Positions 46,804 to 55,554 are shown, counted from the first letter of the stretch. The stretch: DNA of 64,000 nt from JANYCO01 sp035535995 (GCA_035535995.1 DATLOZ010000009.1:1-64000); one strand, 5' to 3'. Numbers and translations are program-made. The notes: a model not told the origin generated them from the letters alone.

Positions 46804-48447
46804 TTAGAATAATTCCACGGCAATATTCTGAATGAACGCAGTAAAGAAGTAACTGCCCCCTGTCTGCACCCGGGAGACTGTGATCAATACTGGTGTTTCA
46901 TTTCCGTGTACCTGAACCTGGATTTCTGTTCTGGCTGTTAGCTTTTCTTTTTGTTGTTTGTTCACATAATAAACTGTTTTCCCATTTCCATCACTTCCGA
47001 TCTCTACAGGAAGAAAATCTTTAATATTTTTCCCCAAAGCTCTTTCTTTGCTCATGCCCCATATTTCCTGGGAAGCCTGGTTGTAGAATTCTATTTTTCC
47101 ATACTCGTTGAAGCTGATGATCCCATCTACACAGCCTTCCAGGATTCCTTCGTTTTTTATTTTCTCGGATTGGAGTTGCTCGATCTGCATGCGCATTTCT
47201 TCTTTGGCACGCTCCAGGTTTTCCTGGGTGGCGTTGAGCTCTTCGGCATTTTGTCTCAGCTCTTCTTCTTGTGCCTGAAGATTTTCATTCATCGCGCGGC
47301 TTTCTTCCAGCAGGCGTTTGGTGTTTTCATTGATCTTCACATTGGAAATGGTGGAAGCGATATTTTCTGCAAGCTTCTGAATAAAATCTATTTCATGTTT
47401 TTCGAACACCTTAAAGGAAGCCAGTTCCAGCACACCGTGCACCACATCGTTCACTTTCAAAGGTACGATCAGGATAGAGTTCGGATTGGCCTCACCCATG
47501 CCAGACGTTATTTTGACATAATCGTCCGGCACTTCGGTGAGAAATATGGTTTCTTTTTCAATCGCTGCCTGGCCTACTAAACCCTCGTTGAGTCTTACTT
47601 GTTTGTCTACAAATTTTTTCCGGTTCCATGCATAGCAAGCATACATTTCAAACACCGGTTCGTCGTCTTCACCAACTTCTTTGATGAACAGAGCACCTTG
47701 GTTTGCTTTTACATACTTAACAAGCCCGGTAAGTAGTTTTTCTGAAAGGATTTTTAAACTTGATTCTTCCATCAGCATTTCCGAAAAGATCGCTACGCCT
47801 TCGTTGGTCCAGCTGCGTTTCGCTTCGTCTTGCGAAATTTTATGCATCTTTTCACGCATCGAGATCAGTGACAAACCGATCACGTCTTTGTCGCTCAGTA
47901 GCTGGTACTGAGCATCCGACTCACCATTGCCGATCTTTTTTACAAAATCAGAAAGGTCGGTTTTGTTTTGAATGATCTTATTAATTGAAGTAGTGATCTG
48001 TCCTAATTCATCTTCCGATTTTTTTTCTGCCAAGGCAGGAATATTTCCCAATGCCAGATCGTTGCTCTTGTCGAGAATAGTGAGCACCGGCTGTACCACA
48101 TGTTTTTTCATAGCCAGGTAGCAAATGCCACAGCTGACGCCGGAAGAAAGAAAAAAGAAGAAAAGCAGGTATTTTTTATTCTGATCTGTCTTAAGTTGTT
48201 GTTCGAGAAAAAGCTCCATCATTTGAGATTTGCTATCCTCGTGTACAGAAGCATATAAAAAGCGTGGTGTAGTTTCTCCATAAGAGTAAGAAACAGGTTT
48301 GCTGCTATTGAGGAGCAGTCTGCTTATCCTGGCTTCACGCTCCTGCATGAAATACAGGAATCCTAGGCAACACAGATTTACTAATAAGATGCATACAAGG
48401 ATGATAACTATTTTTGCATGAATCGTATATTCTTGAAATCTTTTCAT
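46804..48447 (-). CDS. Membrane GAF/PAS sensor without output domain, first gene of che operon
   Basis: 547 residues. Membrane spans at about 11-33 (AKIVIILVCILLVNLCCLGF) and 96-114 (LLFFFFLSSGVSCGICYLA) flank a short periplasmic part. A HAMP-like linker (about 115-175) is followed by a GAF domain (about 215-370; LNEGLVGQAAIEKETIFLTE, ILIVPLKVNDVVHGVLELAS), a coiled coil and a C-terminal PAS domain (about 440-547; VDGIISFNEYGKIEFYNQAS). No kinase, receptor-signalling or cyclase domain is visible, so it must signal through a partner, plausibly the CheZ-like protein or the pseudokinase. Confidence 0.88.
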   Translation of the reverse strand: MKRFQEYTIHAKIVIILVCILLVNLCCLGFLYFMQEREARISRLLLNSSKPVSYSYGETTPRFLYASVHEDSKSQMMELFLEQQLKTDQNKKYLLFFFFLSSGVSCGICYLAMKKHVVQPVLTILDKSNDLALGNIPALAEKKSEDELGQITTSINKIIQNKTDLSDFVKKIGNGESDAQYQLLSDKDVIGLSLISMREKMHKISQDEAKRSWTNEGVAIFSEMLMEESSLKILSEKLLTGLVKYVKANQGALFIKEVGEDDEPVFEMYACYAWNRKKFVDKQVRLNEGLVGQAAIEKETIFLTEVPDDYVKITSGMGEANPNSILIVPLKVNDVVHGVLELASFKVFEKHEIDFIQKLAENIASTISNVKINENTKRLLEESRAMNENLQAQEEELRQNAEELNATQENLERAKEEMRMQIEQLQSEKIKNEGILEGCVDGIISFNEYGKIEFYNQASQEIWGMSKERALGKNIKDFLPVEIGSDGNGKTVYYVNKQQKEKLTARTEIQVQVHGNETPVLITVSRVQTGGSYFFTAFIQNIAVELF

Positions 48448-48563
48448 ACAGTTTATTTTGGTTTAGTAGTGCTAAGTATTGAACGAACGAATAATCTTCT
48501 CTAAAAACCCCTTCAATCATCACCCGTTCAATATTATTAGCTGGTGATCTTAAGGTCTTATAC

Positions 48564-48670
48564 TCGGAAAATAATTCCTCGGACGTCCGTTCTTAGTGTG
48601 TGTCTGAGATTGCTTAGTAACTGGTATTAATACTGAGCAAGTGGGAGAACCTTGAAAAGGTATTTTCCGA
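48564..48670. other. Candidate structured element: arms enclosing three hairpins
   Basis: Outer arms TCGGAAAATA (48564-48573) and TATTTTCCGA (48661-48670) pair perfectly. Inside lie CGGACGTCCG (48580-48589, self-complementary), TTGCTTAGTA/TACTGAGCAA (48610-48619/48631-48640, one T-G wobble) and ACCTT/AAGGT (48649-48661). The wobble favours a plus-strand RNA, although flanking genes are on the minus strand. It may be a small RNA, a recombination site or chance. Confidence 0.35.
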
Positions 48671-48734
48671 TACGGTGATTGCAGAAAATTTAATAGAATT
48701 CACCTTTTAAGTATTAAGATTAATGATGGATGCA

Positions 48735-48847
48735 AGATACCAGATGCCGGATACCAGATAGTTTAGATAAAAACAACGCTGTTTTACAAATAAACTAAAA
48801 GACAATGTCATTAAATTACTGTAGCATTTATCCGGTATCTGGTATCT
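48735..48847. repeat. Spaced inverted repeat in the che leader
   Basis: AGATACCAGATGCCGGATA (48735-48753) and TATCCGGTATCTGGTATCT (48829-48847) are inverted copies with one mismatch, 75 bases apart. Left arm also contains a partial direct second copy (GGATACCAGATA). Confidence 0.7.
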
Positions 48848-48890
48848 CAAATAAGTATTAATAGTTAAGAGGGTAATTCCAAAATTTTAA

Positions 48891-48937
48891 ATGAGTGATG
48901 AATTATGAGTTAACACAATTCAAAATTCATCACTCAT
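48891..48937. repeat. AT-rich palindromic intergenic repeat, family 1
   Basis: ATGAGTGATGAAT (48891-48903) pairs with ATTCATCACTCAT (48925-48937). The flanks carry the family unit AATTCATAAC. It lies directly after the stop of the PAS-like gene. Confidence 0.65.
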
Positions 48938-48953
48938 AATTCATAACTTCTGT

Positions 48954-49454
48954 CTATCTGATCTTTATGGTGGAGATGCACTTCAGAAGCCTGTTTTCCG
49001 AAGGACTGATAAAAAGAAGGATTTCCATACGAATGGTATGAGCGACTCCGTCGGGGCCGACGAATTCAAACTCAAAGATCTCATTCAGCCCGCTTTGAAG
49101 TATTTTTTGAAAGACAGGTCCGAAAAAAGGGGTTTCAAACCAATCTGTGATCGAGGAACCTATACGGATATATTTTCCCAGCATTGTGTCAAAATCTTCT
49201 CGGGCTGTCTTGTTGAAATCCCTTATAATATTTTTATCATCAATCAGGATATTCCCCATTAATTTTGAGCGGAATAAAGCTTTGTAGCGCTGATAATTAA
49301 TAATGATGGATTCTTTGTAATACTGTTCCTGCTCTTCTGAGATAAAAGACATAGCTGTTGCATTTGAATGGTTTCCGGATTCATAAGAATTAAAATCGTT
49401 TTCCTCCTGGGTAAGTAAAAAATGATCGTCGGGATTAATAGTAAATAGATCCAT
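48954..49454 (-). CDS. Small PAS-like sensory protein
   Basis: 166 residues. After an unstructured, acidic start, residues about 45-166 look like one PAS fold: RYKALFRSKLMGNILIDDKN, IIRDFNKTAREDFDTMLGKY, FEFEFVGPDGVAHTIRMEIL, LLKCISTIKIR. No output domain. It probably binds a ligand or partner for one of the nearby signalling proteins. It stands alone between repeat-rich gaps. Confidence 0.7.
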   Translation of the reverse strand: MDLFTINPDDHFLLTQEENDFNSYESGNHSNATAMSFISEEQEQYYKESIIINYQRYKALFRSKLMGNILIDDKNIIRDFNKTAREDFDTMLGKYIRIGSSITDWFETPFFGPVFQKILQSGLNEIFEFEFVGPDGVAHTIRMEILLFISPSENRLLKCISTIKIR

Positions 49455-49793
49455 GGTGTGAAGTTTTGAGGTTTAATGAATACTACTGTACTGCCGAAGC
49501 AAGTGATACAAACTTAACCAGCAAGAAAATAGGGGACAATCGGCAACTCTTATCTGGTGAGGGTAGCGGAGAAGACGGGGGTTTTTATGAGTAATTGTAG
49601 TGGTGGATAAAAATGGGTGGAAGGGAATTATAAATTATGAGCTATGAATTATGAATTTTTCATGGCAATCGCTCAGGATGCGAAGTTAACAGATGCTTGA
49701 TTGTTGCTTCGCAGGCTTCCCACAACGACGGTTCGTTTTCGTGATTGTTTGTGTCCCCACAAATAATCACGCTTTCAATGCGAACACGGGATT
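49455..49793. other. Intergenic region with repeats
   Basis: 339 bases without a gene. It holds a half copy of the family-1 AT repeat (about 49625-49656) and the GTGATT hairpin after the LytTR regulator gene (49741-49770). No clear promoter for the PAS-like gene was found. Confidence 0.45.
49741..49770 (-). terminator. Hairpin after the LytTR regulator gene (palindrome copy 2)
   Basis: GTGATTGTTTGTG (49741-49753) pairs with CACAAATAATCAC (49758-49770) through 13 pairs including one G-T wobble, loop TCCC. It lies 23 bases after the stop and resembles the hairpin after cheD. Confidence 0.6.
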
Positions 49794-50552
49794 TTATAAA
49801 AGATTATTATTGGAAATCTTTCGCAGAAAAAATTCTTTCTTTCGCTTAGATACATCTAGCTTTTCATCGTTGCTCATCTGTACATAGCCACCGTCGCCAC
49901 GGAAATATTTTTTCACTTCTTTCAGATTGATGAGATAAGAATTATGAATTCTGAAAAAATTATAATTGCTTAATAGCTCTTCATACTCCTTCAGTGTTTT
50001 GGCAACGATATGTTTTTTTCCGTTCTGAAGATAAAAATTGGTATAGTTGCTCGATCCTTCGCAATAAATAATTTCATTGATGTTCACAAATGTGATCCCG
50101 TCGGAATCTGAAATTGCCAGGCGATAATTTTCTGCATTTTCACTTCTGAAATTTTGCATCAAAATATCTACTTTCTGACTAATAAGTTTATCGGTGGTTT
50201 TCTTGCCCAGCTTTTCTACTGCTGCTTTCAGATCGTTGATGTCGATTGGTTTTAAAAGATAATCGATGGCCGAAAATTTAATGGCGTCAATAGCGAATTC
50301 CGAATAGGCAGTTACGAACACAATTTCAAAATTGATCTCGCCGATCTTTTTCAGAAGGTCAAAACCGGTTTCTTTCTGCATTTGAATATCCAGGAAGATC
50401 ACATCTGGCTTGTATTTCAGAATGGCATTGATCGCGTCGGAAACGTTGTTGACCATTTGGAGCACTACTACGTCTTTACAGAAATCTTCCAAAAGAATTT
50501 TCAGATTCTCGCAGCTTTTTTGCTCGTCATCTACGATGATAGCTCTTAGCAT
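49794..50552 (-). CDS. LytTR-family response regulator
   Basis: 252 residues. Receiver domain 1-118 with IIVDDEQKSCEN, phospho-acceptor Asp55 (VIFLDIQMQKETG) and Lys in DYLLKPIDI. LytTR DNA-binding domain about 145-252 (ITFVNINEIIYCEGSSNYTN, VAKTLKEYEELLSNYNFFRI, HNSYLINLKEVKKYFRGDGG). Partner of the kinase that ends 18 bases upstream. Targets unknown. Confidence 0.95.
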   Translation of the reverse strand: MLRAIIVDDEQKSCENLKILLEDFCKDVVVLQMVNNVSDAINAILKYKPDVIFLDIQMQKETGFDLLKKIGEINFEIVFVTAYSEFAIDAIKFSAIDYLLKPIDINDLKAAVEKLGKKTTDKLISQKVDILMQNFRSENAENYRLAISDSDGITFVNINEIIYCEGSSNYTNFYLQNGKKHIVAKTLKEYEELLSNYNFFRIHNSYLINLKEVKKYFRGDGGYVQMSNDEKLDVSKRKKEFFLRKISNNNLL

Positions 50553-50570
50553 CTTAATTTAATTGGCGGT

Positions 50571-53500
50571 TTAAATTTCAACATGTATTTCAATCCTTGT
50601 CCCTGCTGCCTTTCCCTCCTTATCTGTCAGATCGGTAATTTCTACGGAAATATTATTTGTCTTGTTTATAATATCTAGGCGCTCTTTCGTGAGTACCATT
50701 CCTACTGATTTATGATTGATCTGGTTGGCTTGTTTGATCTTTCTTGCGGCTTCCCTTCCTACGCCGTTGTCTTCAATCACAAATATAACAGTGTTTTCAT
50801 TATGCGAAATAATTTCTATTCTAAGTTTGCCTTTGTCTGGCTTGTTGTACAATCCATGCAGAATGGCATTCTCTACATAAGGTTGCAATAACAGCGATGG
50901 AATTTCGATCTGTCTTACGTCCAAAGACTCGTCTAGTACATATTCGACCTCGAATTTTGTATCAAAACGGAGATTTTCCAGTTCAATATAATTTTGAAGC
51001 GTTTCCATTTCATGGTGGATACTAATCTTGTTCTCTACTGTACCATTCAGGATATTACGAATAAGCTTTGAAAATAAAGAAAGATAGATCAATGCGTTTT
51101 CTCTTTCATTTTTGGAAATGAAGTATTGAATGGAATTCATGGCATTGAAAATAAAATGCGGATTCATCGCAGATCGCAATGCCATTAGCTTATAATCGGC
51201 CATCATTTTATTCACTTCCATCAGTTCGGTTTGTTTCTGCTCGATCTCCTGCTCGCTTAGCTTCCGTTCGGTGATCTCGGAAAGAAGGTTGATGATGGCT
51301 ACTACTTTTTTCCGCTTATCAAACAATGGAAACAACCACAAATTGAACCAGGCAAGATCTGTTCTACTGTAGCGCGAATCTACCAGTTTTCCAAAATCCA
51401 CTTTCAGTTCTACATTGTCTACGATCTCTCCGTTGAATGCTTTGTCGAAAAGCGCATGCGCGCCGATAAAAGTATTGATCGGGTCGTTGAGTGCATTAAA
51501 CTTTCCTACACCGTCTGCTTTGCTTTTCAATCCAAGTAAATTGCGCTGGGCTTCGTTCATCTTTACCGAATAACCTTCGCGGTCGAAGATCTGAAGGCCG
51601 ATGGGAAGATGGTCGATAATATTGTTTAGCAACGCTTCGTTTTCGCGCAATTTATTTTCTTTCTTCATTACTTCCGTAATGTCAAATGAAACGCCGATCA
51701 GCCCTATGATCGCTCCATTGTTGTTGCGCAATGGCACTACAATCTCTTCGTAGTATCCCTCCCCGATCCTGTCTGTCTTGCGATGCGTCACCCCATCTTC
51801 CAGTACGGGTTTCACATATACTGTTTGTTCGGGATTATTTTTGTAAACATCATATACTGATTCGCCTACATGTTGTCCGGGCTTCAGGCCCATATCCTGC
51901 AACGCCTTTCCTTCGGAAAGTGTAATGATTCCATCCTTGTCGAGCGACCATATTGCTACAGGAATATTATCGATCACTACTTTCAGTCTTTCGTTGGAGA
52001 TCCTGGCTTCTTCTTCTGCCTTTCGCATCTGGGTGATATCTCTTGAAGTCGTGATCATACATTTTTTGCCACCGATATCAAAAGAGGCGCAGGAGACAAG
52101 CACGGTAGATTTCGGATCGCTTTTTCGTACGGTGCGAAGTTCCCAGTTTGTTACTACTCCGTGTTTAAGTACCTGATCCCTTAATTCGTCACGGGCATAG
52201 AGATCACGCATGAATCCCAGTTCGGAAGTACGCTTGCCTATCACGTCTTCTATTTTCAGATCCAAATTGTCTAGAAAACTATTATTTGCGTCTATAATTA
52301 TTCCTTCTTCTACAGTAGATACTACCATCGAATCAGGATTGGAGCGGAACCAGATAGAATATTTTTCTTCGGAAGCGCGCAACGCGTCTTCTGCTTTTTT
52401 TCTTTCGGTGACATTTCGCAGCACGATCGAAACGCCAAGTACTTGTTCCTGCTCATTGATGATAGGGTGATAATTCCCTTCGTAATATTGCATTTCGTTT
52501 TTTACCATCACCTCGAACGTACGCATGCGCGTTTCTCCTTTCATGGCCTTATTGAGGGTTTCCAGGCTGTCTTTCACATTTGCTTCGTCTACAAATTCGG
52601 TGACGTGCATGCCTTTTACCATTTTTATTCCACGGTCTTTATTAAAACAGAACATAGGAGTGTTGAACTCGATCACGCAGTATTCTTTATCTACCGAATA
52701 GATCAGGTCGTTGGTATTGTTCATCAAGGCCGATACGTTGGCTTCCTTGAGCTGGATCTCAGCCAGCAGCCGGCTTTGGCTTTCGAAGCTTTGTCTTAGT
52801 TCTTCTTCACTTGAAGTGAGTTCTTCTTCGCGTTGTGATAATTCATAGTTAAGCTGCTTCTCTGAATTCAGAAGCTCGATCAGCAATTCCTGGTTTTTCT
52901 TTTTATAGGTCACATCGCGTGTGATCGAAACAAAACACAGTTCTCCATTCAGCATGATCGTTTCGGCCGACATCAGGCAGTCGCGTACTTCACCGGATTT
53001 TATTTTCAGGTGTACTTCCAGTTCCAGCAACCGGCCATGTTCGTGGAGTTGTTGCTTCAAATAATTCCGTTCTTCCAGGTTCCAAAAGCCAAGTTCAATG
53101 GTTGATCTTCCTTCCACTTCTTCGCGCGTGTAACCTGACCATGCTAGAAACCCTTCATTAAATTCTAAGATCCTCGAGCTCGATACACTCGTGATCATGA
53201 CCGCATCAGGACTAGACTTAAATGCTTTGGCATATTTTTCTTCCGAAGCCTGAAGTGTCTCCATGGCTTTGATCCGATCAGTGATCTCACGGATCATGAC
53301 CGACATACCGATCACTTCGCCGTATTCATTCCAGATAGGATTATATTTTGAATCATAAAAATTTTTAGCGCCATTTTTGTCTATAATATCGAATACTGTT
53401 GAATGACATTCCCCTCGCAGCACTCCTTCCAGGATCTGTCTGGCGTGCTGCATATTTTTAGGTGTTACAAATTCACTCATGTGAGCGCCTCTCTCAAAAC

Positions 53501-53891
53501 GGGCGCCTTTGCTGGTATAAAATTCCTGTGCCGTGCGATTGAAATCTACGATGCAGAAATTTTTATCAAAGGAAAAAATAAGATCGTCGGTATTATTGAT
53601 GAGCGCTTTCAGGCTCGCTTCCTTGCGCTGGATCTCTTCAAGCAGGCAGCGTTGGCTTTCCAGGCTTTGTCTTAGTTCTTCTTCGTTGGCAGTAAGCTCT
53701 TCCTCACGCTGTGCAAGCTCTTCGTTGAGATGTTGCTCTTTGTCGAGACTTTGCCGGAGGATAGCAATAGTGTCCTGTTGACGCCGATCGCTCAGGGAAT
53801 CAAGGTCTTTTTTGATCTTAACATATTTTCGCCAGAAGATAATTCCAGCCAATAAGGAGGCCAGGAAAAGAGCGAACCACAGTAAATCCAT
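50571..53891 (-). CDS. Multi-PAS sensor kinase of LytS/LytTR-partner type
   Basis: 1106 residues. One N-terminal membrane span (LLWFALFLASLLAGIIFW) and a coiled coil, then about six PAS-type domains (for example ALINNTDDLIFSFDKNFCIV, GYTREEVEGRSTIELGFWNL, IKSGEVRDCLM). Two blocks are near copies about 290 residues apart: REEELTANEEELRQSLESQ near 60 and REEELTSSEEELRQSFESQ near 352, each followed by a similar PAS, so part of the protein arose by internal duplication. The C-terminal catalytic part is the His-kinase family paired with LytTR regulators: RSAMNPHFIFNAMNSIQYFI near 910 and an ATPase domain (VIEDNGVGREAARKI). Confidence 0.93.
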   Translation of the reverse strand: MDLLWFALFLASLLAGIIFWRKYVKIKKDLDSLSDRRQQDTIAILRQSLDKEQHLNEELAQREEELTANEEELRQSLESQRCLLEEIQRKEASLKALINNTDDLIFSFDKNFCIVDFNRTAQEFYTSKGARFERGAHMSEFVTPKNMQHARQILEGVLRGECHSTVFDIIDKNGAKNFYDSKYNPIWNEYGEVIGMSVMIREITDRIKAMETLQASEEKYAKAFKSSPDAVMITSVSSSRILEFNEGFLAWSGYTREEVEGRSTIELGFWNLEERNYLKQQLHEHGRLLELEVHLKIKSGEVRDCLMSAETIMLNGELCFVSITRDVTYKKKNQELLIELLNSEKQLNYELSQREEELTSSEEELRQSFESQSRLLAEIQLKEANVSALMNNTNDLIYSVDKEYCVIEFNTPMFCFNKDRGIKMVKGMHVTEFVDEANVKDSLETLNKAMKGETRMRTFEVMVKNEMQYYEGNYHPIINEQEQVLGVSIVLRNVTERKKAEDALRASEEKYSIWFRSNPDSMVVSTVEEGIIIDANNSFLDNLDLKIEDVIGKRTSELGFMRDLYARDELRDQVLKHGVVTNWELRTVRKSDPKSTVLVSCASFDIGGKKCMITTSRDITQMRKAEEEARISNERLKVVIDNIPVAIWSLDKDGIITLSEGKALQDMGLKPGQHVGESVYDVYKNNPEQTVYVKPVLEDGVTHRKTDRIGEGYYEEIVVPLRNNNGAIIGLIGVSFDITEVMKKENKLRENEALLNNIIDHLPIGLQIFDREGYSVKMNEAQRNLLGLKSKADGVGKFNALNDPINTFIGAHALFDKAFNGEIVDNVELKVDFGKLVDSRYSRTDLAWFNLWLFPLFDKRKKVVAIINLLSEITERKLSEQEIEQKQTELMEVNKMMADYKLMALRSAMNPHFIFNAMNSIQYFISKNERENALIYLSLFSKLIRNILNGTVENKISIHHEMETLQNYIELENLRFDTKFEVEYVLDESLDVRQIEIPSLLLQPYVENAILHGLYNKPDKGKLRIEIISHNENTVIFVIEDNGVGREAARKIKQANQINHKSVGMVLTKERLDIINKTNNISVEITDLTDKEGKAAGTRIEIHVEI

Positions 53892-53934
53892 AGTGGTGGA
53901 GAATGTTTTTGCGTGGAATTATAAGAATGTTGAA

Positions 53935-53978
53935 TTATGAGTGTTGAATTATGAATCGACATAATTGAATACTCATAA
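53935..53978. repeat. AT-rich palindromic intergenic repeat, family 1
   Basis: TTATGAGTGTTGAATTAT (53935-53952) pairs with ATAATTGAATACTCATAA (53961-53978) with one G-T and one mismatch. It lies between the divergent kinase and hemJ genes. Confidence 0.6.
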
Positions 53979-54059
53979 CCGGATTAATAAAATCCTTCCT
54001 ACCCTTATAAATATACTACTTTATACGCAATTTTGCCTTCAATAAATTATCTTTACTGC

Positions 54060-54587
54060 ATGTATTTTCAATATTTAAAAGCCATCCATATTATTTTTGT
54101 GACCACCTGGTTTGCAGGATTGTTCTATATAGTACGCCTTTTCGTCTATTTTGCCGAAACAGATTCACTTGCTTCTCCTGAAAAAGAGATCCTTCAAAAA
54201 CAATACAGGCTCATGCAGCAGCGCCTTTGGTACATCATCACCTGGCCTTCTGCCCTCATCACGGCATTGATGGGCACACTCCTGGTGATCGAATACGGCA
54301 TGATACCAGGGTGGCTCTGGATCAAGCTGAGCTTTGTGCTGGCTTTATTTATCTATCATTTTATTTGTCACAAAATTTTTAAGGACCAGCAAAGAGGCTT
54401 GTCGCCCTACACGTCTCAACAGATGAGGCTTTGGAATGAAGTAGCCACAGTCTTGCTGGTTGGAATTATTTTTATTGTAGTGCTCAAAAACGCCTTGAGT
54501 ATGGTATGGGGGTTGGTTGGCTTGGTAATCCTGTCTTTTTTGATGATGCTGGGAATCAAAATTTATAAAATCCTTAGAGAGAAATAA
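54060..54587 (+). CDS. hemJ: Protoporphyrinogen IX oxidase HemJ (CopD/UPF0093 family)
   Basis: 175 residues from the ATG at 54060; a TTG nine codons earlier is unlikely. Four or five membrane spans. HemJ oxidises protoporphyrinogen to protoporphyrin in haem synthesis. Marks are FQYLKAIHIIFVTTWFAGLF with the conserved His, YIVRLFVYFAET, WPSALITALMGTLLVIEYG, GWLWIKLSFVLALFIYHFIC and HKIF. Length slightly above the usual 140-170. No other haem genes nearby. Confidence 0.85.
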   Translation: MYFQYLKAIHIIFVTTWFAGLFYIVRLFVYFAETDSLASPEKEILQKQYRLMQQRLWYIITWPSALITALMGTLLVIEYGMIPGWLWIKLSFVLALFIYHFICHKIFKDQQRGLSPYTSQQMRLWNEVATVLLVGIIFIVVLKNALSMVWGLVGLVILSFLMMLGIKIYKILREK

Positions 54588-54639
54588 CAGGTGGATATAG
54601 GTTAATTCTTAACTTTTTTAAAAATTATATGTTTAAACA

Positions 54640-54670
54640 TTTGTTTTGAATTTCGCTTTATATACTTTTG
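54640..54670 (+). promoter_or_regulatory. Consensus Bacteroidota promoter for the YceI gene
   Basis: TTTG (54640-54643), exactly 19 bases, then TACTTTTG (54663-54670): a full match to TTTG-N19-TAnnTTTG. The ATG follows 39 bases downstream. Confidence 0.8.
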
Positions 54671-54709
54671 TATCATTCTTTAAAAATTCACTTTTAAAAA
54701 CCTAATTCT

Positions 54710-55327
54710 ATGAAAATCAAAAATTTATTCATCGCATTGGCTGCTGCTACTGCACTTTATTCTTGCGGTCCATCTGAAAAACCAGCTACTGAAGAAACTA
54801 CTACCGTAGATTCTAACGCAGTCGTAACGTATGCTGTAATTCCTGACAGCTCTACTATAAGCTGGAAAGGTACTATGGTGAAAATGTACTCTCACTTCGG
54901 TACTATCAAACTTACGGAAGGTTCTATCACCCTTACTGGTGGCAAACTTTCAGGTGGTAACTTCACAGTAGATATGAAATCAATCAATCCTCTTGACAGC
55001 GGCTATACCAAAGACCGTCCGAAAGAAAACCTGATCGGTCACCTTTCCAGTCCTGATTTCTTTGCTACAGACTCATTCCCTACTGCTACTTTCGTGGTGA
55101 AAAGCGTAGAAGGCAATACTGCTACAGGAGACCTGACGCTTCGCGGCAAGACGAACACAGAAAAAGTAACAGACATCGTGATCACTTCTGATAGCAGCAA
55201 TGTAACAGCAAGCGGCAAACTGGTGATCAACCGTCAGAAGTACGGCGCGTCTTACAAAGCTACGATGAAAGACATGGTACTTTCTGATGATATCGAAATT
55301 TCTGTTGCGCTGAAAGGTAAAAAGTAA
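54710..55327 (+). CDS. YceI-family lipid-binding lipoprotein
   Basis: 205 residues with a lipobox (AAATALYSCGPS). A Thr-rich linker leads to a YceI domain (about 45-205): SSTISWKGTMVKMYSHFGTI, SGGNFTVDMKSINPLDSGY, HLSSPDFFATDSFPTATFVV, GDLTLRGKTNTEKV, VINRQKYGASYKATMKDMV. YceI proteins are lipocalin-like barrels that bind isoprenoid-type lipids in the periplasm. It has a perfect promoter and a shared bidirectional terminator, so it is a single strongly expressed unit. Codon use looks smoother than its neighbours, in keeping with high expression. Confidence 0.93.
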   Translation: MKIKNLFIALAAATALYSCGPSEKPATEETTTVDSNAVVTYAVIPDSSTISWKGTMVKMYSHFGTIKLTEGSITLTGGKLSGGNFTVDMKSINPLDSGYTKDRPKENLIGHLSSPDFFATDSFPTATFVVKSVEGNTATGDLTLRGKTNTEKVTDIVITSDSSNVTASGKLVINRQKYGASYKATMKDMVLSDDIEISVALKGKK

Positions 55328-55391
55328 TTGAAATTATGAATGTTGAATTATGAGTTGACAATTTTAAATTCATAACATTCTCAAACTTCAT

Positions 55392-55427
55392 AAAAAAAGT
55401 CCTGCCAATTGTGGTAGGACTTTTTTT
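55392..55427. terminator. Bidirectional terminator between YceI gene and Lys-rich gene
   Basis: AAAAAAAGTCCTGCCA and TGGTAGGACTTTTTTT form a 16-pair stem with one G-T wobble and an ATTG loop. A-run and T-run on both sides let it act for both convergent genes. Confidence 0.9.
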
Positions 55428-55443
55428 ATGAAGTTTTGAGAAA

Positions 55444-55554
55444 CTATTCACCGCCTTTGCCAGCCTTCTTTGCTTTTTTCTCAGCTCTTTTTTCTTTGAT
55501 AGATTTTGTTGGCTCTTTTTTCTTCTCCTTCTTGGAATCCATTCCTTTTGACAT
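55444..55554 (-). CDS. 36-residue Lys-rich protein
   Basis: The frame from the ATG at 55554 encodes MSKGMDSKKEKKKEPTKSIK then EKRAEKKAKKAGKGGE. Very similar short Lys/Ala/Glu-rich proteins with an MSKGMD start are frequent in Bacteroidota genomes. Function unknown; a nucleic-acid or ribosome-linked role would fit the charge. It shares the bidirectional terminator with the YceI gene. Confidence 0.65.
   Translation of the reverse strand: MSKGMDSKKEKKKEPTKSIKEKRAEKKAKKAGKGGE

Larger units (their letters stand above)
48448..48953. other. Long leader upstream of the che operon with several palindromes
   Basis: 506 bases with no gene. It holds a nested hairpin cluster (48564-48670), a 19-base inverted repeat with one mismatch (48735-48753 / 48829-48847) and a family-1 AT palindrome (48891-48937). 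No TAnnTTTG promoter for the che operon was found close to the ATG. Confidence 0.5.
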
